Shown here one piece after another: positions 24,977 through 34,207 of a stretch of 57,968 nucleotides of DNA. A program made the translations under genes and the position numbers. The stretch comes from Gammaproteobacteria bacterium (lineage in GTDB: Bacteria; Pseudomonadota; Gammaproteobacteria; Ga0077536): assembly GCA_024234975.1 (NCBI GenBank), contig JACKNH010000026.1:1-57968 (forward strand), given 5' to 3'. Numbering within the stretch: position 1 is the first letter of the stretch; the number at the start of each line of letters is the position of its first letter. Below the pieces are notes generated by a model that had not been told where the DNA came from, searched no databases, and saw only the letters and a list, made by a program, of their open reading frames with translations.

Positions 24977-26368
24977 TCAAAGAGCAACTGAATGTCGCGC
25001 CTTACCGGATTCCAGGTAGGCGTCATAAACGGACGCGATCACCCGGCTCAATGCCAGCCCCGCGTCAGTGATGGTGATTCGGTTACCGTCGATGCGGACA
25101 AGGCCGTCCGCCATCATCTCCGACAGGGTTTCACGCTCAGCGATATCCCAGTCCGCCGAACGCCCGTGCCTTTGCCCTATCTGGGCAGTGTTCACTGTTC
25201 CGGCACACATCAGCCGCTCGATGACTTCTCCCCGCAGTTTGTCGTCTGCCGTAAACGCGATGCCTTTGGCGACCGGCAGTTCGTTCCGGTCAATCGCGGC
25301 CATCCAAGCAGAGTTGCCAGCATGGTTCTGAACGATACCTTCAGGCGTGCGGCCAATCGCGGTGACACCGAGGCTGATCATGGTGCGGGCGCTGTCGGTG
25401 GTGTAGCCCTGGAAGTTCCGATGCAATTGACCCTCGCGTGCCGCGACTGCAAGCGAATCGCCGGGTAATGCAAAATGATCAAGGCCGATGGCTTGATAAC
25501 CTGCCGCCGATAACGCCGCCGCTGCTGCTGCCGCCTGCTCGGCACGTGCAGGTCCATCAGGCAACGCCTCCTCCGGGATCATGCGTTGATTCTTTGCCAT
25601 CCAGGGCACATGGGCATAACCGAAAAGCGCAATGCGATCCGGCCTCAACTCCAGGCATTGGGTGATAGTCCGCAGCAATGACTGCGTGGTCTGAAAAGGC
25701 AAGCCGTAGATCAGATCAAAATTGATGGCGGATACGCCGGCGCTGCGCAAACCGTTCACGGCGTGCGCTACCATCTCGGGTGGTTGAATGCGGTTGATAG
25801 CCTGTTGAACTCTGGGATCGAATTCCTGCACACCAAAGCTTGCCCGGTTGAAACCAAGCCGCCCGACCAGGGCAATCATCTCATCGGTCAGCGTTCTGGG
25901 GTCGCTCTCCAGGGCAATTTCGGCGCCAGTGCGAAAATCGAACGCTTCAAAGGCATCGTTCATCAACGATTCGAAATCCCGCACCGGAAGTGCTGTGGGC
26001 GTACCGCCCCCCCAATGCAGATGCGAGACCGGCATTCGTGCAGGCAGTGAGGACCGGACCAACGCGATTTCGCGGTGCAGGTAGGCCACGTACTGTGCAA
26101 CGGGTTCCTCGCGGGCGACGAGCTGACGATTACAGCCACAGTACCAGCACATCTGCCGACAGAACGGCACGTGAAAATACACCGAGACCGCTTCGTCAGT
26201 GTCCAATGCCCGTAGCCACCGGGCGTATGTCGCCGAAGGAAACTCCGATGTGAAATGCGGCGCTGTCGGATAGCTGGTATACCTCGGCACCGCCCGCGAA
26301 GCATAGCGCTCGAGCACGCTCGCCGGTGGATTACCCTGTTCTTTCATCGCTGGCTCCGACGCCATCAT
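24977..26368 (-). CDS. hemN: Oxygen-independent coproporphyrinogen III oxidase HemN
   Basis: Radical SAM enzyme of haem synthesis that decarboxylates coproporphyrinogen III without oxygen. The cluster motif is C70-x3-C74-x2-C77-x-C79 (VPFCRQMCWYCGCNR), followed by GGGTPTAL and the HemN C-terminal domain (about 360-450). The start at ATG 26368 has GGAG eight bases upstream; a TTG six codons further up is less likely. 463 residues is the normal length of true HemN rather than of HemW. It lies downstream of the parvulin gene, separated by 140 bases. I looked for an FNR box and saw none. Confidence 0.94.
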   Translation of the reverse strand: MMASEPAMKEQGNPPASVLERYASRAVPRYTSYPTAPHFTSEFPSATYARWLRALDTDEAVSVYFHVPFCRQMCWYCGCNRQLVAREEPVAQYVAYLHREIALVRSSLPARMPVSHLHWGGGTPTALPVRDFESLMNDAFEAFDFRTGAEIALESDPRTLTDEMIALVGRLGFNRASFGVQEFDPRVQQAINRIQPPEMVAHAVNGLRSAGVSAINFDLIYGLPFQTTQSLLRTITQCLELRPDRIALFGYAHVPWMAKNQRMIPEEALPDGPARAEQAAAAAAALSAAGYQAIGLDHFALPGDSLAVAAREGQLHRNFQGYTTDSARTMISLGVTAIGRTPEGIVQNHAGNSAWMAAIDRNELPVAKGIAFTADDKLRGEVIERLMCAGTVNTAQIGQRHGRSADWDIAERETLSEMMADGLVRIDGNRITITDAGLALSRVIASVYDAYLESGKARHSVAL

Positions 26369-26508
26369 CGTGTATCTCCGGGACAACCTGCGTGCAGTGT
26401 AGATTCATCACCATGCCGATCATTTGACGCACGTCCACCCCCGCGCCATTAGTGGGAATTCCCGGACAGCCGGGTTGGGCAGCTGATTTGGTGGCCGCGG
26501 CGGGCTAT

Positions 26509-27405
26509 TCAGGGCTTGGCCCGCACGTCTTTTATCGTCACTTCGTAGTGGTTGCGCAACCTGTTGACGGTGTCAGCCAGTGCACGCTCGGTCTGCTCAC
26601 GGCGAAAGTCCTGTTCCACCTGCTCGCGGACCTCGGCAAGGTCTGGAACACCGCCTGGCAGGCGGGTCGTCAGTAACACGACATGGTAGCCGTAAGCCGA
26701 TGCATACGGCCCCTGCCAGCTCGAAGCGTCAGGCGAGGCTGCGGACAGCTCGGCGACGAAGTCCGGGCCGAAATGGCTCCCGACATAATCCAGCGTACGC
26801 TCGACGTAGTTGCGCAGGAACGGAAAGCCGTCGCCCTGCCCTCCGGCGTCATTGAATCCGGCCTGCGCCCGGTTGAGTTCGTCGCGCGCCTGCACCGCGC
26901 GTTCCCGCGCGCCCTCGGGACCATCCGTGCGGGTGTCGAAAAACACATGGGTGAATGTCACCGCCGGTACGCTCTGATAATCTGCACTGTGGCTGGCGAA
27001 CCATGACTGCAGTTCCGCATCGTCCGCAGCAGCGTCATCCGCGCCCGGATCTTCAAGCAGAAACCGGACCTTCTGAACCACCCGCTGCCGGATCACGTAA
27101 TCGCTGGAAGCAAGGTTCAAGGTCTGTCCCTCGCGGTAAAGCACTTCTTCGGCGATGTAGTCGTCGATGAGTCGTGCCAGTTCGGCGTCAGACATCTCAT
27201 CAAGAATCTTGCCGAAGGCCGCCGGCTCGAACGCGGTCGCCCGGTATTGCATGAAGTTAAGCAAAGCGTTTCGATCCACAACAATCTTCGCTGTGTCGTC
27301 GCGCTCCGAGTCCGCGCCAAACCAGGCCGCCAACAGGTATAGCAGTGCCGCCACCAGTAAAAAGTGGACGACGGGTTCTTGTCGCAGGCGAATCCAGCCC
27401 GCCAT
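26509..27405 (-). CDS. Membrane-anchored parvulin-type peptidyl-prolyl isomerase
   Basis: 298 residues. An N-terminal membrane anchor (about 12-29, VVHFLLVAALLYLLAAWF) leaves the rest periplasmic. A SurA/PpiC-like helical region (60-115, LARLIDDYIAEEVLYREG) precedes a PpiC-type rotamase domain (about 120-250), which ends YASAYGYHVVLLTTRLPG, a typical parvulin C-terminal strand. The family includes PpiD/PrsA-like foldases for exported proteins. A similar arrangement often accompanies HupE/UreJ genes, but none is present here. The substrate is unknown. Confidence 0.85.
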   Translation of the reverse strand: MAGWIRLRQEPVVHFLLVAALLYLLAAWFGADSERDDTAKIVVDRNALLNFMQYRATAFEPAAFGKILDEMSDAELARLIDDYIAEEVLYREGQTLNLASSDYVIRQRVVQKVRFLLEDPGADDAAADDAELQSWFASHSADYQSVPAVTFTHVFFDTRTDGPEGARERAVQARDELNRAQAGFNDAGGQGDGFPFLRNYVERTLDYVGSHFGPDFVAELSAASPDASSWQGPYASAYGYHVVLLTTRLPGGVPDLAEVREQVEQDFRREQTERALADTVNRLRNHYEVTIKDVRAKP

Positions 27406-27875
27406 TACCGCGCGTCCACTTCCGTATCCTCAATCAAAAACAATCCACCGTGCCGTGAAATTACCCGCGGCCGGGCGCTGGACCCCGTCATCATCATGCT
27501 CGGTTTACTCAATGGTAGTTTTTTCAAACCGCGTGGTTCCGGATGTCCGCCGCGTCGGGACCGGCAGGACTGTCACTATGAGTACCCATTTTAGCGTTTT
27601 GCATTGGTTCACGGTGCAATACGCCGCTATCACACACCGTGTGTCGTTGACTCAGAGCGGCGAAACTCAACGCGCGTAATCGCGTCAAACGGTTGCATGA
27701 AAGATTCGCCCATGGTGGAGACCGGTGCTGATACCGCGGTGACGAATCTTTCACATGCCCCGGGCCATGCTGGCGTTGCGAGCCTGCCGGCGTATACTCG
27801 CTAAACCCCGCGCGGCGCCGTGCCGTAGCCGCCACTGAACAAGAGCCGCATCAGTTTCAACCGAATGAATTTGCC
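27406..27875. other. 470-base divergent region before the DUF1592 cluster
   Basis: No gene supported. It separates the parvulin gene (minus) from the DUF1592 gene (plus) and must hold promoters for both. Seen: an ACACAC/GTGTGT palindrome around one base (27632-27644), the spaced inverted repeat at 27698-27753, and a -10-like TATACT at 27793-27798, about 80 bases before the DUF1592 ATG, without a clear -35. Confidence 0.6.
27698..27753. repeat. Spaced 11-base inverted repeat
   Basis: TGAAAGATTCG (27698-27708) and CGAATCTTTCA (27743-27753), perfect, 34 bases apart. The half-sites lie about 4.3 helical turns apart, about 40 bases upstream of the TATACT element. This could be a looped operator or an RNA hairpin; the role is unknown. 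Confidence 0.5.
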
Positions 27876-30326
27876 ATGAATCGCTTTGGATTGCTCTGCA
27901 ACATATTTACCTTGTCGCTGGTCGCCAGCGGCATCCAGGCCGCGGAAAAGCCCCCCGCCACACAGGCCGCGCAGTATTGGCCCCTGTTGGAACAATATTG
28001 CGCGGATTGCCACAACTTCGAGGACTGGGCGGGCGGTGTTGCATTCGACACCATGTTGCCGGAAAACGTACCCGCGGACGCGGAAGTCTGGGAATCGGCG
28101 GTAAGAAAGCTACGCGGCCGATTGATGCCGCCCCCCGGGCACCCGCAGCCGGAACAGTCAAGCATCGATGGCTTCGTCGGCTGGATGGAATCCTATCTCG
28201 ATACTGCTGCGCACGGCGCCAAAGCCGGGCACGTACCGATTCAGCGCATGAACCGGACCGAATATGCGCTGGCCGTGCAAGGTCTGCTGGGTGTTGAAAT
28301 CGATCCCGCCGATTACCTGCCGACGGATATGGAAGTCGACGGTTTCGATAATATCGCCGCCGCGCTCACCATCTCGCCGGCCTTCCTGGATCAATACATC
28401 GGCGTTGCGCGCGAAGTCGCGCATCTTGCGATTGGCGAAAACGCGCCGAAGGTTTCCAGCGCCTACTTCCAATCCAAGAACGGCGACCAGGATGACTACG
28501 TCGCCGGCATGCCACCGGGTACCCGTGGCGGAATGTCGATACGTCATACGTTCCCGGCCGATGGCGAATACCGGTTCAACGTGCTGGATCTGGACGTCGG
28601 CTTGTATCCCCGCTCGGTAGAAACCGAGCATACCCTGGTTGTGCTGGTCGATGACCGGGAGATTTTTCGCGGTTCCCTGGGCGGCCGGGCGGATCTGGAC
28701 CGGGTCGATCACGGTGGCGCCGACGGGCGCGCAGAAATCATGCGCCGGTTCGCCAATATCCCGGCCCAGGTGACCGCCGGTATCCACAACGTCACGGTGA
28801 CCTTCATCGAGCGCTCGCGGGCCGAAACAGATGAACTCATAGGCGGCTTCCAGGCTTACGGCGGCTTCAGCTTTCAAGGCGCACTGCGGGCACCCAGAGT
28901 GCTGGATGGCATCGAAATCATCGGGCCGTTCAACGCCACAGGTGTTTCGCCAACGGCCAGCCGCCAGAAGATTTTTGTCTGCCAGCCCGAGTCCGTTGAA
29001 ACCGAGCGCAGCTGTGCCGAGAAGATTACGACCAACCTCGCCCGCCGCGCGTTCCGGCGGCCGGTCAGCGATGAGGACGTGGCGGCGCTGATGGCCTTTT
29101 ACGATCGCGCCCGCGAATCCGGCGGCGATTTCGAACGTGGCATCGAGCAGGCAGTTACCGCTGTGCTGGTCAGTCCCGATTTCCTGTTTCGCGCCATCGC
29201 CCCGCCCAGCGATCTGGTCGACGACGAGATTTACGCCTTGTCCGATCTCGAACTTGCCTCGCGCCTTTCGTACTTCCTGTGGAGCCAGGGACCGGACAGC
29301 GCACTGATCGAACTCGCCGAGCACGGTCGCCTGAAGGAACCCGCAGTACTCCGCGAACAGGTATTGCGGATGCTGGCCGATCCCCGCGCCAGCACGCTCG
29401 TCACCAACTTCGCACTGAAATGGTTGAACCTGGATGATCTGACGCCGGTCGATCCCGACCCTCGCATATTCCCCGGTTTCTCAGAGCAGATGCGCGCTGA
29501 CTTCACCGAGGAAATGGTGCTGTTCATGAGCAGCATCATGCTCGAAGATCGCAGCGTCCTGGACTTGCTCACCGCCGATCACACCTTCGTCAATGAAAGC
29601 CTGGCGCGGCTGTACGGCATTGACGGCGTGTTCGGCCCGCAATTCCGCCGTGTGACCGTTGCCGACAGCAACCGCCGCGGCATTCTGGGCAAAGGCGCGA
29701 CCTTGCTGCGAACTTCCTATGGCGACCGAACCTCACCCGTGCTGCGTGGCGCGTGGGTGCTCGACAAGTTGATGGGCACGCCCCCTGCGCCACCACCACC
29801 CAACGTCGAAACCGACCTGTCGACGCCGCCTGGCGAAAAACCGAAAACGGTACGCGCCCGGCTGGAATCCCATCGCGACAAGCCCGGCTGCAACGAGTGT
29901 CACGGCGTCATCGATCCCATCGGGTTTTCGTTGGAAAACCTGGATGTGATCGGGCGCTGGCGGGATGTGGATCGTGAATCCGGCGACATAATAGATGCGA
30001 CGACGGTATTGCCCAACGGCACGCCGGTCGCCGGCCCGGCGCAACTGCGCAACGTACTGGTGGCCAGACCGGATCAGTTCGTCCAGGCCCTGACCGAAAA
30101 ACTGATGATGTATGCGTTGAATCGCGAACTCGAATACTACGACATGCCTCAGGTTCGCGAAATCGTCCGCAACGCAGTTAGCAACGGGTATCGCATGGCT
30201 TCCATCGTGCTCGGCATCGTGGCCAGTGACGCGTTCCAGATGCAGGCTCTGCCCCACACTGACAATGAATCGAAACTCCAGGTTGCGGCGGTACCCGCCG
30301 CGACTGACAACACCCGTGGCAATTGA
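27876..30326 (+). CDS. DUF1592-family exported c-type haem protein (planctomycete-type cytochrome)
   Basis: 816 residues with a Sec signal peptide (about 1-22). An N-terminal cytochrome-like segment carries C42-x-x-C45-H46 (YCADCHNF). The DUF1587, DUF1595, DUF1592, DUF1588 and DUF1585 series follows: RMNRTEYALAVQGLLG near 125, ARRAFRRPVSDEDVAAL near 390, DHTFVNESLARLYGI near 570, RTSPVLRGAWVLDKLMG near 615. A second CxxCH (GCNECHGVIDPIGF) lies near 672. The set is common in Planctomycetes and in some gammaproteobacteria, usually beside DUF1552 as here. Biochemical function is unknown. The stop overlaps a TTG of the next frame; the DUF1552 ATG is 15 bases on. Confidence 0.9.
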   Translation: MNRFGLLCNIFTLSLVASGIQAAEKPPATQAAQYWPLLEQYCADCHNFEDWAGGVAFDTMLPENVPADAEVWESAVRKLRGRLMPPPGHPQPEQSSIDGFVGWMESYLDTAAHGAKAGHVPIQRMNRTEYALAVQGLLGVEIDPADYLPTDMEVDGFDNIAAALTISPAFLDQYIGVAREVAHLAIGENAPKVSSAYFQSKNGDQDDYVAGMPPGTRGGMSIRHTFPADGEYRFNVLDLDVGLYPRSVETEHTLVVLVDDREIFRGSLGGRADLDRVDHGGADGRAEIMRRFANIPAQVTAGIHNVTVTFIERSRAETDELIGGFQAYGGFSFQGALRAPRVLDGIEIIGPFNATGVSPTASRQKIFVCQPESVETERSCAEKITTNLARRAFRRPVSDEDVAALMAFYDRARESGGDFERGIEQAVTAVLVSPDFLFRAIAPPSDLVDDEIYALSDLELASRLSYFLWSQGPDSALIELAEHGRLKEPAVLREQVLRMLADPRASTLVTNFALKWLNLDDLTPVDPDPRIFPGFSEQMRADFTEEMVLFMSSIMLEDRSVLDLLTADHTFVNESLARLYGIDGVFGPQFRRVTVADSNRRGILGKGATLLRTSYGDRTSPVLRGAWVLDKLMGTPPAPPPPNVETDLSTPPGEKPKTVRARLESHRDKPGCNECHGVIDPIGFSLENLDVIGRWRDVDRESGDIIDATTVLPNGTPVAGPAQLRNVLVARPDQFVQALTEKLMMYALNRELEYYDMPQVREIVRNAVSNGYRMASIVLGIVASDAFQMQALPHTDNESKLQVAAVPAATDNTRGN

Positions 30327-30340
30327 CTCGGAGACATTGC

Positions 30341-31687
30341 ATGTTCCTGACCAGAAAACACCTGCCCCGCCGAACCGTACTCAAAGGCCTGGGCGTCGCA
30401 CTGGGTCTGCCGCTGTTGGATGCCATGGTGCCGGCGGCGACCGCATTGGCGCAAACCGCGGCAGCGCCGAAATTGCGCGCCGGGTTCTTCTACATTCCGC
30501 ATGGCGCGATCATGTACAACACGGCCTACGGTAAGGAAATGGACCATTGGTGCCCAACTGGCGCCGGCGCCGATTTCAAACTCAGCCCGATCATGGCGTC
30601 GCTGGAAAAGTACAAGCACATGGTGGCGTCGTTCGATCACCTGGAGAACAAGGCCAGCGAAGGCTCGGTGCACACGCTGATGCCGGCGACCTGGCTGAGC
30701 GGTGTCCGCCCGGATACCAGCGCGGTCGGCGCCAGCATGGCGCCGACCATTGATCAGTTGATCGCCAACAAAATCGGCCAGGAGACGGCGCTGCCGTCGC
30801 TGGAAGTTGCGTCGGAGCAGACGATCCAGGTTGCCGCATGCGGCAGCGGCGGCGGCTGCTACTACAGCTCCACGCTGTCATTCCGTAACGCGAATTCACC
30901 GCTCCCACCTGAGTTCAATCCGCGCAAGGTATTCGTGCAGTTGTTCGGTGAAGGCGATAACCCGGAGGAGCGCGAACTTCTGGCACAGCAGAAAGCGAGC
31001 CTGCTGGATCTGATTTCAGAGCGCACCGCCTCGCTGCAGAAGACGCTGGGCGCCAGCGATCGTGCAGTGCTGTCTGATTACCTGGATACAGTGCGTGAAA
31101 TCGAGCGACGCGTGGAAAAAGCGCAGGCGCGCGACCTTTCCGCGATCACCGTGCCGGATGCGCCGATGGGCGAACTGGATTCGTTCGACGAGCAGGTGAA
31201 GTTGATGTTCGACCTCATTACGCTGGCCTACCAGGCCAACCTGACCCGGGTCGCGTCCTACATCATGGTGGCCGAAGGCACCAACCGGACTTACAACCAT
31301 ATCGGCGTATCGGATTCTTTCCATCCGTTGTCACACCATGCCAATGACATGGAGCGCTTGAAGCGCCTGGTGAAGATTCAGACTTACCACATGGAACGCT
31401 TCTCCGCGTTCATCGACAAGCTCGCGAGCATCCCCGACGGCGAAGGCAGCCTGCTGGATCATTCACTGTTCATGTATGGCTCGAACATGTCCAACAGCGA
31501 CCGGCACAGCAGTTATCCATTGCCGAACATGCTCATTGGTGGCGCGTGTGGCGGTTTGAAAGGCGGTCAGCATGTTGAACTGCCCGAACATACGCCGATG
31601 GCCAACCTGTTGTTGACGGTACTGAACAAGGCGGGCGTCGAAGCGCAAAGCTTTGCCGACAGCACCGGACTCATCACCGAGGTTTGA
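30341..31687 (+). CDS. DUF1552 protein, Tat-exported
   Basis: 448 residues with a twin-arginine signal (RRTVLKGLGVALGLPLLD), so it is folded before export. The DUF1552 family pattern includes LRAGFFYIPHGAIMYNTAYG, SFDHLENKASEG and SLFMYGSNMSNSDRHS; it is related to DUF1501/alkaline-phosphatase-like proteins. The start is ATG 30341 with a GGAG site; a TTG at 30323 would add six residues. It partners the DUF1592 haem protein in one transcript. Use of Tat suggests a bound cofactor or metal. The reaction is unknown. Confidence 0.9.
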   Translation: MFLTRKHLPRRTVLKGLGVALGLPLLDAMVPAATALAQTAAAPKLRAGFFYIPHGAIMYNTAYGKEMDHWCPTGAGADFKLSPIMASLEKYKHMVASFDHLENKASEGSVHTLMPATWLSGVRPDTSAVGASMAPTIDQLIANKIGQETALPSLEVASEQTIQVAACGSGGGCYYSSTLSFRNANSPLPPEFNPRKVFVQLFGEGDNPEERELLAQQKASLLDLISERTASLQKTLGASDRAVLSDYLDTVREIERRVEKAQARDLSAITVPDAPMGELDSFDEQVKLMFDLITLAYQANLTRVASYIMVAEGTNRTYNHIGVSDSFHPLSHHANDMERLKRLVKIQTYHMERFSAFIDKLASIPDGEGSLLDHSLFMYGSNMSNSDRHSSYPLPNMLIGGACGGLKGGQHVELPEHTPMANLLLTVLNKAGVEAQSFADSTGLITEV

Positions 31688-31697
31688 GCCGAGCACC

Positions 31698-32648
31698 ATG
31701 ATCGAATCGCGAACATCGTTGAACCGTCGCCGGCTCCTGCAACGGGTTGCCGCCGGCGCCACCCTGCTGAGCGCGTCCACGCTTCCGTGGTCAGTGCGCG
31801 CAGTCGAGTCATCAACCTCCGTCACCCCGCTCAAGGGTGGCCTTTTCCTGCTGTCAGGTGCTGGCGGCAACATCGTCGTGTTCGATAATGGCAGCGAGCT
31901 GCTGCTGGTGGACAGCGGCTCGCCCGCTGCACAGAACCCGTTGCAACGCACGCTGCAGGAGGCCTTCGGCGGCCGCCGTGTCACGACACTATTCAATACG
32001 CACTGGCACCAGGATCAGACCGGCGGGAACGCTGCTTTCGGCGGCGCTGGCGCAAATATCATTGCTCACGAGCGCACACGGCTGCGCCTGGCCACTGAAA
32101 TCTATTGGCCGTTCGAGAGCCGCTATCAGAAGCCGCTGCCCACCGCCGGACTGCCGACCAGAACGGTGTTGACCGCCGATACGCTGCATGCGGGCGATGA
32201 ATCCATCGACTTTGGCTACCTCGTCGAGGCCCATACCGACGGCGATATCTTCGTCCACTTCAAATCCACCAACGTGATCGTTGTTGGCGACGCTGTGGCA
32301 TCGCCAGCGGCTGACCCGGTGTTTGATTGGTATGGCGGCGGCTGGCTGGGTGGCCGCCTGGATTCACAGGCAACCCTGCTGGAGATGGCGGACGATGACA
32401 CCTTGTTCGTGCCGGCCTATGGCGCGGCCATCACCCGCGCCGAGGTACAAAAGGAATTCGACGTGCTATCGGAACTGTTCGAACGGATGATCGAACTCAT
32501 CCGCAAGGGCTACGGCGCTGAGCTGATGCGCGACGCCGGCATTCTCGATGGCCTGGATCGCACATTCCACGATCCGGACAAACTGCTTTACGACGCCCAC
32601 AAGGGACTCTGGGCGCATCACAACAAACTCCGACCGGACATCGTCTGA
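31698..32648 (+). CDS. Tat-exported metallo-beta-lactamase-fold hydrolase
   Basis: 316 residues; a Tat signal (NRRRLLQRVAAGATLLSAST) is followed by an MBL fold from about 45. The metal motif reads NTHWHQDQTGGN: the canonical H-x-H-x-D-H has its last His replaced by Gln. The second-shell His (VEAHTDGDIFVHF) and Asp (VVGDAVASPA) are present. The fold resembles quinoprotein-relay MBL proteins. Start ATG 31698 comes 11 bases after the DUF1552 stop and its own stop overlaps the ankyrin ATG, so the four genes form one unit. Substrate unknown; loss of one metal ligand suggests a mononuclear or altered site. Confidence 0.88.
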   Translation: MIESRTSLNRRRLLQRVAAGATLLSASTLPWSVRAVESSTSVTPLKGGLFLLSGAGGNIVVFDNGSELLLVDSGSPAAQNPLQRTLQEAFGGRRVTTLFNTHWHQDQTGGNAAFGGAGANIIAHERTRLRLATEIYWPFESRYQKPLPTAGLPTRTVLTADTLHAGDESIDFGYLVEAHTDGDIFVHFKSTNVIVVGDAVASPAADPVFDWYGGGWLGGRLDSQATLLEMADDDTLFVPAYGAAITRAEVQKEFDVLSELFERMIELIRKGYGAELMRDAGILDGLDRTFHDPDKLLYDAHKGLWAHHNKLRPDIV

Positions 32649-34207
32649 TGATAACGCCCTCCACGCCTACACTTCGTACCATGATGCTGCTGCTGGCATT
32701 GGCCGGTGCAATTCCGGCGCATGCAGCGGACGCCACGTTGGCCAACCTTATTCAGGCTGGTGATCGCGAGGCTGCGCTTGACTTGATCCGTACCGGCGAC
32801 GGTATCAACGTCGCCCAGCAGAACGGCACCACGCCGCTGCACTGGGCGGTCTACAACGTAGACCGTGAACTGGTCGAAGCCCTGATCAAACGGGGCGCCC
32901 GGGCGGACGTTCGCAACGGCTATGGTTCGAGCCCGTTGGCGGAAGCGGTCAAGCTCGGTGACGTCGCGATGGTGAAACTGCTGCTCAAGGCTGGCGCCAA
33001 CGCCAACGATGCCAACGAAGACGGACAGACCGCGCTGATGCTGGCCGCGCGCACGGGCGTGGTCCCGGTCGGTGAGGAATTGATCAAAGCCGGCGCCGAT
33101 GTCAATCATGTCGAAGCCTGGCGCGGTCAAACCGCACTGATGTGGGCGGTGGGTTCCAACCACCCCGAATTCACACGATTGCTCATCAAGCACGGCGCGG
33201 ATGTAAGCAAACGCGCGAAAGTGAATGATTGGGATAACCAGATCACCAATGAACCGCGCGCGCAGTACCGGCCGACTGGTGGGCTGACGCCATTGTTGTA
33301 TGCGGCACGTTCGGGTTGTGATGACTGTGTCGCGGCGATCCTCGACGCGGGCGCAGACATCAACCTGCCCAATCCGGATGGCGTATCGCCGCTGATGATC
33401 GCCATCGACAACTTTCATTACGACACCGCCGCGCTTCTGCTGGAACGGGGCGCCAATCCGCATGTCTGGGACTGGTGGGGACGGACGCCGTTGTATGTGG
33501 CAATCGACATGAATTCGTTTGTCACGCGTCGCGGCGCGACGCCAGCAGACGGTGGCAGTTCTCTCACGGCGCTGGACATCGCGCGCAAGCTTCTGCAAGC
33601 CGGCGTCAACGTCAATCCGCAACTGCTGATGCACCGGCCTGGCCGCGGCGGAAACAGCGGGCGCTTTACGGATGACCCTCTGACCACCGGCGCAACGCCG
33701 CTACTGGTTGCAGCGATGTCGCACGATGTGGATGCCGTCAAGCTTCTGCTGGAATTCGGCGCAGAAGTCGATCGGCCGAACATTATGGGCCTGACGCCGT
33801 TGATGGTCGCCAGTGGTATGGCGACGTCCGTCCGGGATGTTCGCGGCAACCATTCGCCGGGAGAATCCGTACGGGCGATTGCCACGTTGGAAGTATTGTT
33901 GGCAGCAGGCGCAGACATCAATGCCCGCGTCACTGACATCGATAGCCGCACTGCCCGCATTGCCCGCCCAAGCACGCTGACTGAGCGGCTCGGCCAGACG
34001 GCGTTGTTCGGCGCCATCAAATGGGGTTGGACGGACACGGTGCAATTCCTGCTGGCGCACGGCGCATCGGTGGATATCGCCGATGCCAATGGCATGACGC
34101 CATTGGATCAGGCACTCGGCAAGACCGGCGGCCGCGACAACATCATTTCCGAGGAGATCGCCTCTCTGCTACGTGACCCACCGGCTCAGACCAGCAGCGG
34201 TTCCTGA
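32648..34207 (+). CDS. Exported ankyrin-repeat protein
   Basis: 519 residues with a Sec signal peptide (about 1-26, MMLLLALAGAIPAHA). About ten ankyrin units fill the rest, e.g. NGTTPLHWAVYNVDRELVEA, GLTPLLYAARSGCDDCVAAI, GQTALFGAIKWGWTDTVQFL. It is probably a periplasmic binding or inhibitor protein for its neighbours, by analogy with the AnkB-catalase pairing; that is inference. It is coupled to the MBL gene by a one-base overlap (TGATG) and ends the cluster. Confidence 0.9.
   Translation: MITPSTPTLRTMMLLLALAGAIPAHAADATLANLIQAGDREAALDLIRTGDGINVAQQNGTTPLHWAVYNVDRELVEALIKRGARADVRNGYGSSPLAEAVKLGDVAMVKLLLKAGANANDANEDGQTALMLAARTGVVPVGEELIKAGADVNHVEAWRGQTALMWAVGSNHPEFTRLLIKHGADVSKRAKVNDWDNQITNEPRAQYRPTGGLTPLLYAARSGCDDCVAAILDAGADINLPNPDGVSPLMIAIDNFHYDTAALLLERGANPHVWDWWGRTPLYVAIDMNSFVTRRGATPADGGSSLTALDIARKLLQAGVNVNPQLLMHRPGRGGNSGRFTDDPLTTGATPLLVAAMSHDVDAVKLLLEFGAEVDRPNIMGLTPLMVASGMATSVRDVRGNHSPGESVRAIATLEVLLAAGADINARVTDIDSRTARIARPSTLTERLGQTALFGAIKWGWTDTVQFLLAHGASVDIADANGMTPLDQALGKTGGRDNIISEEIASLLRDPPAQTSSGS

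Noticed and set aside
26369..26508. FNR site before hemN
   Set aside because: No TTGAT-N4-ATCAA or close variant was seen; only unpaired GATCA-like fragments.
30323..30340. TTG start overlapping the DUF1592 stop for the DUF1552 gene
   Set aside because: ATG at 30341 has a GGAG site and begins just before the Tat signal.
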